A stretch of DNA of 11,928 nt from CAZPMO01 sp964587515 (GTDB taxonomy: Bacteria; Pseudomonadota; Alphaproteobacteria; MPNO01), in assembly GCA_964587515.1 (NCBI GenBank), contig CAZPMO010000157.1:1-11928 (forward strand), given 5' to 3'. Below are positions 1-6,051 of the stretch, one piece after another; the first letter of the stretch is position 1; every line of letters begins with the position of its first letter. The translations under genes were made by a program, and so were the position numbers. The notes below the pieces were generated by a model. It ran no database searches, was not told the origin of the DNA, and saw only the letters and a list, made by a program, of their open reading frames with translations.

Positions 1-66
1 GAAGGCGATCTCCTCGCGGCTGTCCCAGCCGACATAGATGCGTAAAGGAGCGGACGGTTCGTTCAT
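1..66 (-). CDS. N-terminal fragment of a probable glycosyltransferase
   Basis: Only the first 22 codons are in the window; the gene continues beyond the left edge. The reverse strand reads ATG at 66 and gives MNEPSAPLRIYVGWDSREEIAF with no stop. The segment RIYVGWDSRE resembles the first beta strand and following D-x-R-E motif of a bacterial family of nucleotide-sugar glycosyltransferases (typically IYIGYDPRE followed by a cysteine-rich helix). That resemblance rests on one short motif. No clear Shine-Dalgarno sequence precedes the ATG, so a nearby alternative start cannot be excluded. The gene is divergent from the porin gene at 477. Confidence 0.5.
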   Translation of the reverse strand, partial: MNEPSAPLRIYVGWDSREEIAF

Positions 67-476
67 GGAACGGAAAACTTCAAAACGAAAATTCGCCAAC
101 GTCGTTTGAGGGTCCCGGCCAGTATAGCCTGACCGATTGCCGGGCGCGCCTCCGATCTGCTGCAAATCGGCAACAGTCACGGAAATGTGGGAAAACACAA
201 ATATCTGTGCGAATCATCTGACGTCGTCGACAACACTTATCAATCACGAATCACTCACAAATGTTTGTTATTTGTAAAATATTGAATAACATTCTTGTGA
301 ATACTTTGTGTATATAAAGATATAAAATTATAACACTGGATAATTTTGTATCAAAGAACTTGATTATTTACTTTGTTCTCACACTTCAGATTGCTACCAC
401 GCTGGTTAAGAGGGGATACGAAAAATCAAAACTCACCAGCTTTTGCAAGACGTAACCAGAACAGGATGTAAACCAG
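67..476. other. AT-rich intergenic region upstream of porin copy 1
   Basis: This 410-nt divergent spacer contains no convincing coding sequence. From about 235 to 375 it becomes strikingly AT-rich against GC-rich surroundings. It holds an inverted repeat, ACAAAT (257-262) and ATTTGT (270-275), and several TATA-like hexamers. Such an extended AT-rich leader suits binding by a nucleoid protein or response regulator, as is usual for porin promoters, but no specific operator can be named. An AGGA (463-466) lies 10 nt before the porin ATG and is the probable ribosome binding site. The leader of porin copy 2 does not share this sequence. Confidence 0.55.
305..333 (+). promoter_or_regulatory. Candidate sigma-70 promoter for porin copy 1
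   Basis: TTTGTG (305-310) and TTATAA (328-333) are separated by 17 nt inside the AT-rich leader. Many overlapping TATA-like alternatives exist in this stretch, so the exact hexamers are uncertain. It would give a 5' UTR of about 135 nt. Confidence 0.25.
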
Positions 477-1308
477 ATGAAACGAAATCTACTTTTGTCG
501 ACAGCACTGGTATCCGCGGGGATCGCCGTTGCGGCGTCGCCGGCGGATGCCGCTACCGTAAAGCTCGGTGTCCACGGCTATATGGAACAGATCGTCGGTG
601 TCGTGTTCGATCGCAATGACGCGGCCACCAACAGCACGTCGGTCGATCAGCACACCGAGTCGGAAATCCACTTCAAAGGCAGCGGCAAGCTGGATAACGG
701 CATCCAGATCATCGCCGACGTCCAGATGGAAGTCGCCGGCAGCCCGGGCAATATCATCGATGAGCAGTATCTCATCGTCCGGGGCAGCTTCGGTCAGATC
801 ACTCTCGGCGCCGAAGACAATGCCGGTCACCTGATGACCATCGGTTACCTGGGCTCGTGGGCCACCGGCGTGGGCCAGAACCTGACCTTCGATCTCACCG
901 ACTGGATCACGCTGCCTCGTAGCGGCGGCATTCCGGCCGGTGCGCGTTTCGACGGCACGCTGAACGATCCGCGCCTTCGCTCGCTGGAAAACGACAGCAA
1001 TAAGATCACCTACTTCACGCCGCGGTTCTCCGGTTTCCAGGCGGGCATCTCCTATATCCCCAACTTCAGCCAGTCGACGTCGGTCGGCGGTGAGCGTCCC
1101 GCCTCGAAGCAGGGCGCCTATCATGAAGGCTGGGCGATCGGCGCCAACTATAACGGCAAGTTCGACAAGGTCGGGATCGGCATCGCCGCCGGCTTACTTA
1201 CGGCCGAATCGAACGGCACCCAGTCCGTCCAGACCGCGACCACGTACAAGGACACCGACGACATGGTGGCCTATACGGTGGCCGGCCGCGTCGATTTCGG
1301 CGCTATCC
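477..1308 (+). CDS. Outer-membrane porin, copy 1 (3' end lost in assembly gap)
   Basis: This is a Gram-negative general diffusion porin, expected to form a beta-barrel in the outer membrane and pass small solutes. A Sec signal peptide is visible: MKR, a hydrophobic stretch, and a signal peptidase site after ADA (residue 25), so the mature chain begins ATVKLG. The 277 visible residues match the second porin at 2490-3674 at roughly 88% identity by eye (about 30 differences over about 252 mature residues). The reading frame runs into ten Ns at 1309. The DNA beyond the gap is not porin sequence but the post-stop hairpin region, so the final third (about 118 codons in the paralogue, including the terminal Phe) and the stop codon are missing. 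Any apparent continuation to 1526 is an artefact. The ATG is preceded by AGGA 10 nt upstream. Confidence 0.9.
552..1308 (+). repeat. Porin paralogue repeat, copy A
   Basis: This segment, from the mature N-terminus to the gap, aligns without indels to 2562-3318 at a constant offset of 2010 nt. Synonymous differences are scattered through most of it, but 898-964 is perfectly identical to 2908-2974. Confidence 0.9.
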
Positions 1309-1318
1309 NNNNNNNNNN
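1309..1318. other. Assembly gap (10 N) inside porin copy 1
   Basis: Ten Ns interrupt the sequence. The base before the gap (1308) corresponds to 3318 in the second porin. The base after it (1319) corresponds to about 3720, judged from the matching hairpins at 1333 and 3734. The expected missing stretch is therefore about 400 bp, and the ten Ns are a placeholder. The near-identical porin copy nearby explains why assembly broke here. Confidence 0.9.
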
Positions 1319-1332
1319 CGAGACTAGAGACG

Positions 1333-1361
1333 ACCGGGCGGCGCGAGCCGCCCGGTTGATT
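1333..1361 (+). terminator. Terminator-like hairpin after porin copy 1, lacking a T-tract
   Basis: A perfect 10-bp stem, ACCGGGCGGC (1333-1342) with GCCGCCCGGT (1347-1356), closes a GCGA (GNRA) tetraloop. It is the counterpart of the terminator after porin copy 2 (ATCGGGCGGC, loop GCAA). It is followed by TGATTCCGG instead of a run of Ts, so termination is probably weaker and transcripts may read through into the gene at 1489. It could instead mainly protect the porin mRNA 3' end. Confidence 0.55.
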
Positions 1362-1401
1362 CCGGGGCTGCGCCAAAGGGTAGCAGGAGGCATAAAGCGT
1401 T

Positions 1402-1422
1402 TCGCGGCTATAAAATCCGCGA
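1402..1422. repeat. Short inverted repeat in the leader of the DUF6445 gene
   Basis: TCGCGG (1402-1407) and CCGCGA (1417-1422) flank a 9-nt AT-rich centre, CTATAAAAT, that could serve as a -10 element. It lies 67 nt before the ATG at 1489. It may be an operator or an RNA hairpin; six-base arms alone could occur by chance. Confidence 0.25.
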
Positions 1423-1488
1423 TAGAATGCAGCGGCCGGCCGGAAACCGGCGCATCGGAAGCAATAAAAGAGTACGCCGTACCAGGCC

Positions 1489-2178
1489 ATGCAAAAATCC
1501 GTAATCATCGTCGACGATTTTTATGACGACCCGATGGACGTGCGCGCGCGGGCGCTCGAACTGGAATATCCCGAAAACACCGAGGGCTATTACGCGGGCC
1601 GCAATTCGCTGTTGATGCTGATGAACGACAACATTCTGAAGGCCGTCTCCGATCTTGTGGACTCCGAAGTCGTGCCAAGCCCGGGCAGCGCCAACGGAAA
1701 TTTCCGCATTACACTGGCCACCGATAAGCCGCGCCAGGACGTTCACATCGACCCGAACCGGGATTGGGCCGGAATTCTGTATCTCACGCATCCGGACTAC
1801 TGCCAGGGAGGCACCAGCTTCTTCCGGCACAAAAGGCTGGGCATCGACCGCATGCCGTCCGATCCGGAGGAAATCAAGCGTCTCGGTTTCGACAGCTATA
1901 TCGACATGCAGCTCAAAATCGCCGAGGGCGACGGCATGGACCGCGAAAAATGGGAGCTGACCATGACGGCGCCCATGCGATTCAACCGGCTGGTGCTGTT
2001 CCGGTCCTGGTTCTGGCATTCTTTCACGGAGAATTTTGGTGACAGCGTCGAAAACGGGCGCCTGATCCAGATATTCTTTTTCGATTTTGCGTCGCGTTAT
2101 CCGGAAATCGCCAATCCGCCCGCCAAGCCGGCTTTCCAACCCACCGTCGCGCCATTTAATTTTCCGCCGCGCGGCTGA
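1489..2178 (+). CDS. DUF6445 family protein, 2OG-Fe(II) oxygenase-like
   Basis: This is a 229-residue soluble protein without a signal peptide. The opening SVIIVDDFYDDPMDVRARAL and the block with WAGILYL, GGTSFFRHK and WHSFTENFG match the DUF6445 family as I know it. The residues fit a double-stranded beta-helix 2-oxoglutarate/Fe(II) oxygenase: H86-x-D88 (VHID) and H177 (FWHSF) as iron ligands, and R191 (GRLIQIF) 14 residues later as the 2-oxoglutarate-binding arginine. The substrate is unknown. An in-frame stop at 1465-1467 fixes the start near 1489; the upstream CAGG is a weak ribosome binding site. The gene sits alone between two porin copies in the same direction, and the hairpin before it lacks a T-tract, so it may be expressed partly by read-through from porin copy 1. 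Confidence 0.85.
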   Translation: MQKSVIIVDDFYDDPMDVRARALELEYPENTEGYYAGRNSLLMLMNDNILKAVSDLVDSEVVPSPGSANGNFRITLATDKPRQDVHIDPNRDWAGILYLTHPDYCQGGTSFFRHKRLGIDRMPSDPEEIKRLGFDSYIDMQLKIAEGDGMDREKWELTMTAPMRFNRLVLFRSWFWHSFTENFGDSVENGRLIQIFFFDFASRYPEIANPPAKPAFQPTVAPFNFPPRG

Positions 2179-2195
2179 CCACGCGATGCCGGTGC

Positions 2196-2224
2196 GGTCA
2201 CGACCGATCACATCATCCGTGACC
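2196..2224. repeat. Inverted repeat just after the DUF6445 gene
   Basis: GGTCACG (2196-2202) and CGTGACC (2218-2224) form a perfect 7-bp stem with a 15-nt loop. It begins 17 nt after the stop codon at 2178. Outer bases GTGC (2192-2195 approx.) and GCAC (about 2229-2232) could extend it across a bulge. No T-run follows, so it is not a standard intrinsic terminator; it could be an mRNA 3' structure or a regulator site. Confidence 0.3.
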
Positions 2225-2310
2225 GATACGCACTTCTTTCGCCGCCATTTCGCACTGTGTCATTCCGGCCACATGCATGAGATATTTTGGTACCGGTCGG
2301 GGTTTTTCGT

Positions 2311-2340
2311 TTGACCGAATCCGGCCCGTCCACCTAAAAG
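2311..2340 (+). promoter_or_regulatory. Candidate promoter for porin copy 2
   Basis: TTGACC (2311-2316) is a good -35 match. An 18-nt spacer separates it from TAAAAG (2335-2340), a moderate -10. It would give a leader of about 145 nt before the ATG at 2490. Confidence 0.3.
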
Positions 2341-2480
2341 TTTCAGTGTTCAAGGTGACTTGTCTGTCGTCTTGGGTGGGTGATGGGAAAATCTGCGTGT
2401 TTGGGGATGAACCCGTCTCTCGAATTCCGCGACTTTTGCACTTTTCGTACTGTGGGGGCGGGGATCGTGGATCCAACAAC

Positions 2481-2486
2481 GGAGGG
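2481..2486 (+). promoter_or_regulatory. Ribosome binding site deciding the start of porin copy 2
   Basis: GGAGGG sits 3 nt before the ATG at 2490. With the signal peptide that follows, it identifies 2490 rather than the in-frame ATG at 2277 as the real start. Confidence 0.8.
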
Positions 2487-2489
2487 AAA

Positions 2490-3674
2490 ATGAAAAAGCA
2501 TCTCTTAGCTTCGTCGGCCCTGGTTGCAGCTGGTACGCTCATGAGCGCATCGGCCAGCGCCGCGACCGTCAAGCTTGGCGTCGGCGGCTACATGGAGCAG
2601 CTCGTCGGTTTCGTCCTTGATCGTAACGACGCGGCTACCAACAGCACGTCGGTCGATCAGCACACTGAATCTGAAATCCACTTCAAGGGCAGCGGTAAAC
2701 TGGATAACGGCATCCAGATCATCGCCGACGTCCAGCTCGAAGTGGCTGGTAGCCCGGGCAACATCATCGATGAGCAGTATATCATCGTTCGTGGCAGCTT
2801 CGGTCAGCTCACTCTCGGTTCCGAGGATAACGCCGGTCATCTGATGACCATCGGTTATTCGGGATCATGGGCGACCGGCGTGGGCCAGAGCCTGACCTTC
2901 GACCGCGCCGACTGGATCACGCTGCCTCGTAGCGGCGGCATTCCGGCCGGTGCGCGTTTCGACGGCACGCTGAATGACGTTCGTCTTCGCTCGCTGGACA
3001 ATGACAGCAGCAAGGTGAGCTATTTCACGCCTCGGTTCTCCGGCTTCCAGGCGGGTATCTCGTATATTCCAAACTTCAGCCAGTCGACCTCGACCGGCGG
3101 TGAGCGTCCTGCATCGAAGCAGGGTGCGTACCACGAAGGCTGGGCTGTCGGCGCCAACTATAACGGCAAGTTCGACAATGTCGCCATCGGCGTCGCCGTC
3201 GGCTACCTGACCGCCGCATCTAACGGAACCCAGTCCGTCAGGACCGCGTCCACCTACAAAGACACCGATGACATGGTCGCTTATACCCTCGCCGCCAAGG
3301 CTGATTTCGGCGCTATCCGCGTTGCCGCGGCCGTCAAGGTCAATGACGATGTCTATTCCGTCTCTTCCGGATCATCGAATGCCAACACGACCCGGTCACT
3401 GTCGGGCACCCTCTTCGATATCGGCGCTCGTTATCGTTGGGGCTCCAGCATGGCCAGCATCGGCTTTTCGAGTGGCGTGATGGATGCCGGTCTGTCGACC
3501 CTCGAAGAAGAGGAAAAAGGCCTGATGCTCAGCTACGCCCGGAATCTCGGGCCCGGCGTCAAATGGTCAGCGAACCTCATGTATGCTGACTTTGAAGACG
3601 ACGTTGTCGCGGGCACCGTCAACTCCACCAACGAGGGTTGGGCGGCAACGACGGGTCTCCGGCTCTCCTTCTGA
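2490..3674 (+). CDS. Outer-membrane porin, copy 2 (complete)
   Basis: A complete 394-residue general porin. Residues 1-24 are a Sec signal peptide (MKKHLL, a hydrophobic core, then SASA); the mature chain starts ATVKLGVGGYMEQ. The rest is rich in Gly, Asn, Asp, Ser and alternating hydrophobics typical of beta-barrel strands. It ends in LRLSF; the terminal Phe is the usual signal for the BAM assembly machinery. Length fits trimeric porins of alphaproteobacteria. The start is set by GGAGGG at 2481 and the signal peptide. It is the paralogue of the truncated porin at 477, and a strong intrinsic terminator follows at 3733. Its leader is unrelated to that of copy 1, so the two are probably expressed under different conditions. 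Substrate preference cannot be read from the sequence. Confidence 0.93.
   Translation: MKKHLLASSALVAAGTLMSASASAATVKLGVGGYMEQLVGFVLDRNDAATNSTSVDQHTESEIHFKGSGKLDNGIQIIADVQLEVAGSPGNIIDEQYIIVRGSFGQLTLGSEDNAGHLMTIGYSGSWATGVGQSLTFDRADWITLPRSGGIPAGARFDGTLNDVRLRSLDNDSSKVSYFTPRFSGFQAGISYIPNFSQSTSTGGERPASKQGAYHEGWAVGANYNGKFDNVAIGVAVGYLTAASNGTQSVRTASTYKDTDDMVAYTLAAKADFGAIRVAAAVKVNDDVYSVSSGSSNANTTRSLSGTLFDIGARYRWGSSMASIGFSSGVMDAGLSTLEEEEKGLMLSYARNLGPGVKWSANLMYADFEDDVVAGTVNSTNEGWAATTGLRLSF
2562..3318 (+). repeat. Porin paralogue repeat, copy B
   Basis: Counterpart of 552-1308 at an offset of 2010 nt with no indels. The block 2908-2974 is identical over 67 nt to 898-964. Confidence 0.9.
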
Positions 3675-3732
3675 GCCAAGCAATCGAAGGAAGAAGGATC
3701 GTCCAACGATCGATTTCTTCCGGTCTAAAGAC

Positions 3733-3763
3733 AATCGGGCGGCGCAAGCCGCCCGATTTTTTT
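3733..3763 (+). terminator. Intrinsic terminator of porin copy 2
   Basis: The stem ATCGGGCGGC (3734-3743) pairs with GCCGCCCGAT (3748-3757) around a GCAA tetraloop and is followed by seven Ts (3757-3763). It lies about 60 nt after the porin stop and only 20 nt before the next ATG. Confidence 0.93.
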
Positions 3764-3783
3764 GTCTAAATTACGGACCGCAC

Positions 3784-4203
3784 ATGAAACACGCACAGCG
3801 CAACATCGTCGTCGAAACAAATGGCCAGGGCCTGTACGACGCAACTCCTGAAATCGATAGCTGGATTTCCCGACAGACCGTGTCTCAAGGCTTGCTCACG
3901 GTCTTTCTGCGCCACACGTCGGCCTCGCTGATCATCCAGGAAAACGCGGATCCCGACGTGCTTCGCGATCTCGCCGATTATTTCGCCGCCGCCGTCCCCG
4001 AGGACCCCGCGCGCTATCGCCACCAGAGCGAGGGACCCGACGACATGCCGGCCCATATCAAAAATGCCCTTACCGCAACCCAGCTTTCGATTCCCGTCAA
4101 CGGCGGGCGGATGCTGCTCGGTGTCTGGCAGGCGGTCTATCTGTTCGAACACCGACACGCGCCTCACCGCCGCGAAATCGTGCTCCATTTGATCGGAGAA
4201 TAG
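3784..4203 (+). CDS. yjbQ: YjbQ / UPF0047 family protein
   Basis: A 139-residue protein of the widespread YjbQ/UPF0047 family, whose members are about 130-140 residues long. Family signatures are clear: LRHTSASLIIQENADPDV (residues 42-59), YRHQSEGPDDMPAHIK (78-93, with H80, D86, D87 and H91 as likely metal or catalytic residues), and LLGVWQAVYLFEHR (111-124). The family is annotated as secondary thiamine-phosphate synthase because E. coli YjbQ has weak activity of this kind; its physiological role is unsettled. No in-frame start exists just upstream, so ATG 3784 is secure, but the ribosome binding site is poor. The gene starts 20 nt after the T-tract of a strong terminator, leaving almost no room for a promoter. 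It converges with the Nudix gene (28 nt between stops). Confidence 0.9.
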   Translation: MKHAQRNIVVETNGQGLYDATPEIDSWISRQTVSQGLLTVFLRHTSASLIIQENADPDVLRDLADYFAAAVPEDPARYRHQSEGPDDMPAHIKNALTATQLSIPVNGGRMLLGVWQAVYLFEHRHAPHRREIVLHLIGE

Positions 4204-4231
4204 AGCGAAAATTCCTCGTAACTTCAGTCGA

Positions 4232-4669
4232 TTACCGAGATTTGTTACGCATCTGGTGACCTTCGCGGATAATCCGCACGGTCTCCTCCCATAACGGTTC
4301 GTGCTCGATATCCGCGAACGGCGTCCAACGAATTTCGGCGACGTCGCTGCCTGCTTTCGCTTCGCCGCCGCGCCACTCGGCCACGAAATCGACGAGCGTA
4401 TAATGAAACCGCACGCGACCATCGTCGTCGCGGGTGATGCCGTCCACCACGTCGATCAGACCAATGATTTCCGCATCCAGCGCGGTTTCCTCCATCAGTT
4501 CCCGGAGCGCGGCTTCTTGCACCGTCTCGCCGATTTCCTGCGCCCCGCCGGGAATCGACCACGCGTGACGTACCGGCGGTTTGCCGCGTCGCGCCAACAG
4601 AACATCGTCGCCACGAAAGACGACAATACCGACGCCGACATAGGGCCTGTCCGGATAGCTGCGCGGCAT
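4232..4669 (-). CDS. Nudix hydrolase
   Basis: A 145-residue Nudix-fold pyrophosphohydrolase, which cleaves a nucleoside diphosphate linked to another group, with Mg2+. The Nudix box spans residues 42-64: G42, five residues, E48, seven residues, then R56-E57-L-M-E60-E61. The usual Gly after EExx is Ala here (EETAL), a tolerated change. The start PYVGVGIVVFRGDDVLLARRGKPP and WSIPGG resemble ADP-ribose pyrophosphatase-like and MutT-like members; the exact substrate cannot be assigned. AGGAGA sits about 7 nt before ATG 4669 on the minus strand. The gene follows the MFS transporter by 14 nt, so the two probably share a transcript. Confidence 0.9.
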   Translation of the reverse strand: MPRSYPDRPYVGVGIVVFRGDDVLLARRGKPPVRHAWSIPGGAQEIGETVQEAALRELMEETALDAEIIGLIDVVDGITRDDDGRVRFHYTLVDFVAEWRGGEAKAGSDVAEIRWTPFADIEHEPLWEETVRIIREGHQMRNKSR

Positions 4670-4683
4670 ATTGGGTTCTCCTG

Positions 4684-5937
4684 TCACTTCCGGCTCGACC
4701 AGACGAAGGCGATGAAAGCCGACCCCTGGATCGCCAGAATCGCAATAAACGCGGTCATGTGCGCGTCCGCGCCATAACCGCCATCGGCCGCCGCGGGAAA
4801 AGTTCCGATAATCGCGCCAATACCCCACTGAAAGCCGAAGGCAAGAATGAAGATCAGCAGGTTGGCCGCCGTAATCACCCGGCCGGTCAGCGCCGCCGGA
4901 AAACGTTCGGTCAAGATCGCGAAGCACAGAATGGTCGCCGAGGCGAACAGCCCATAGGCCGTCCACAGCCAGCCGACAAACGCCGTGACGCCAAACGCGA
5001 GCAGCGCCACGACCACAAGCGTCAGTCCAAGCGCGACCGAAAATACGCGGTCCGGGCCGATGCCGCGCAGCCGCAACCGATCGGCAAGCGCGCCGGTCAG
5101 CAGGACGCCGACGAACATGCCCAGTTGGAGCAGAAACAGGTGATCGGCGACCCCACTGGGACCAAAGCCCGCGACATCGCGCAGCCACGGCGCCGCCCAC
5201 AACGTCTGATAGGACATGAAAATCGCATAGCAGACCACGAACGGCCCGGCGAACCGCCAGAAAAGCCGACTTGTGAAAATGCCCGGCAACGCGGCGAATT
5301 GCTCGGCCATGCTTTCCGATTTCTCCGCCTCGACCGATTTTTCGGGCACCAGGTAATAGGTGACGACCGCGAGCACCGCCGTCACCGCCGCAAGGCCCCA
5401 GAACAGCTCGCGCCAGCCGGTGACCTGAAGCAGCGCCTCGACCGGCACTGTCGCCGACAGCGCGCCGAAGCTGCCGAACGCCATGGTGAGATTGTTCATC
5501 AACGGCAGCCGTTCGGCGGGCCACCAGATGGCGTTCGCCTTGAAAGACGACATCAAACAACTCGCCACGCCGAACCCGATAAGAGCGCGACCGACGCTGA
5601 GCCAAGCGAACGCGTCACTGGCCGCGAACATCGCGGCGCCCAGCGCGGCGAAGATCAGCAGCATCGTCTGTACGCGCCTTGGCCCATATCTGTCGAGGAT
5701 GACCCCCAGCGGGATCTGAACGGCGGCGAAGGTGATGAAATAGACGCTGGTGAGGAACCCGAGATCGCCGGGCGTCAGGCCGAGCTCGGCGACCAGGCGC
5801 GGCGAGATCACCGCGTTCATGGTGCGAAACAGGTAGGAGAGGTAATAACCGCAGCCGAAAGGCACCAGCACGGTCATCAGGATCGTGGCGGCGCGCGGCG
5901 GCGAATCAATGCCCGCGGCAATTGGCCGTCCACTCAA
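4684..5937 (-). CDS. MFS transporter
   Basis: An inner-membrane transporter of the major facilitator superfamily with about 12 hydrophobic helices. Motif A (GVILDRYGPRRV, residues 78-89) sits between helices 2 and 3, and a degenerate repeat (GALADRLRLRG) opens the second half. A charged central loop (PEKSVEAEKSE) separates the halves. The substrate is unknown. I chose TTG at 5937, giving 417 residues, because GGGGG lies about 7 nt before it and it supplies a normal cytoplasmic tail before helix 1. The first in-frame ATG (5877) has no ribosome binding site and would start inside helix 1. The open frame continues further upstream to 6174 but would overlap the start of the divergent gene at 6052. 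It is divergent from the DUF2848-cupin-amidase operon and may import its substrate. Confidence 0.88.
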   Translation of the reverse strand: MSGRPIAAGIDSPPRAATILMTVLVPFGCGYYLSYLFRTMNAVISPRLVAELGLTPGDLGFLTSVYFITFAAVQIPLGVILDRYGPRRVQTMLLIFAALGAAMFAASDAFAWLSVGRALIGFGVASCLMSSFKANAIWWPAERLPLMNNLTMAFGSFGALSATVPVEALLQVTGWRELFWGLAAVTAVLAVVTYYLVPEKSVEAEKSESMAEQFAALPGIFTSRLFWRFAGPFVVCYAIFMSYQTLWAAPWLRDVAGFGPSGVADHLFLLQLGMFVGVLLTGALADRLRLRGIGPDRVFSVALGLTLVVVALLAFGVTAFVGWLWTAYGLFASATILCFAILTERFPAALTGRVITAANLLIFILAFGFQWGIGAIIGTFPAAADGGYGADAHMTAFIAILAIQGSAFIAFVWSSRK

Positions 5938-6051
5938 TTCGTATGCCCCCTGACCACCAATGATGTCGGTAATCGCAACATTTATTGCGCGGCCACCTCG
6001 CCGCTTGTAGGGTACCGATGCCCTAAAAACTCGGACAATCCAAGGATTTTC
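5938..6051. promoter_or_regulatory. Divergent control region with small inverted repeat
   Basis: This 114-nt spacer separates the MFS start (minus strand) from the DUF2848 start (plus strand) and must hold both promoters unless one lies within a coding region. TAGGG (6008-6012) and CCCTA (6021-6025) form an inverted repeat with an 8-nt centre. It is a possible operator that could control both directions. AAGGAT, about 6-7 nt before GTG 6052, is the ribosome binding site of the plus-strand operon. Confidence 0.4.

Larger units (their letters stand above)
2179..2489. other. Intergenic region before porin copy 2
   Basis: This 311-nt spacer has no credible gene. An open frame in phase with the downstream porin extends back to 2277, but it would place 71 non-signal residues before the obvious signal peptide. 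The spacer holds an inverted repeat (2196-2224), a candidate promoter (2311-2340) and a strong Shine-Dalgarno at its end. It is unlike the AT-rich leader of porin copy 1. Confidence 0.6.

Noticed and set aside
1385..1390. Perfect AGGAGG Shine-Dalgarno-like hexamer after the porin 1 hairpin
   Set aside because: No start codon lies at a usable distance downstream, so it does not support a gene.
477..1526. One continuous 349-codon frame from the porin start through the Ns
   Set aside because: The frame crosses an assembly gap of unknown true length. Sequence after the gap corresponds to porin 3' untranslated DNA, and the tail overlaps the start of the DUF6445 gene.
2277..2489. N-terminal extension of porin copy 2 by 71 residues
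   Set aside because: It would bury the signal peptide inside the protein. A strong GGAGGG and a signal sequence mark ATG 2490 as the start.
477..3674. Possible mobile element bounded by the porin repeats
   Set aside because: The repeats are coding paralogues, not inverted ends. There is no transposase, integrase or target-site duplication.
4684..5605. Long minus-strand frame joined to the Nudix protein (457 residues)
   Set aside because: The part upstream of 4669 lies out of frame within the MFS gene and is composed of Arg, Gly and Ala. The Nudix domain starts at ATG 4669 behind AGGAGA.
4759..6051. Long plus-strand open frame antisense to the MFS and in phase with DUF2848
   Set aside because: It is low-complexity, rich in Arg, Gln, His and Asp, as expected from the reverse of a GC-rich membrane-protein gene. 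The DUF2848 family begins at GTG 6052 with its own ribosome binding site.
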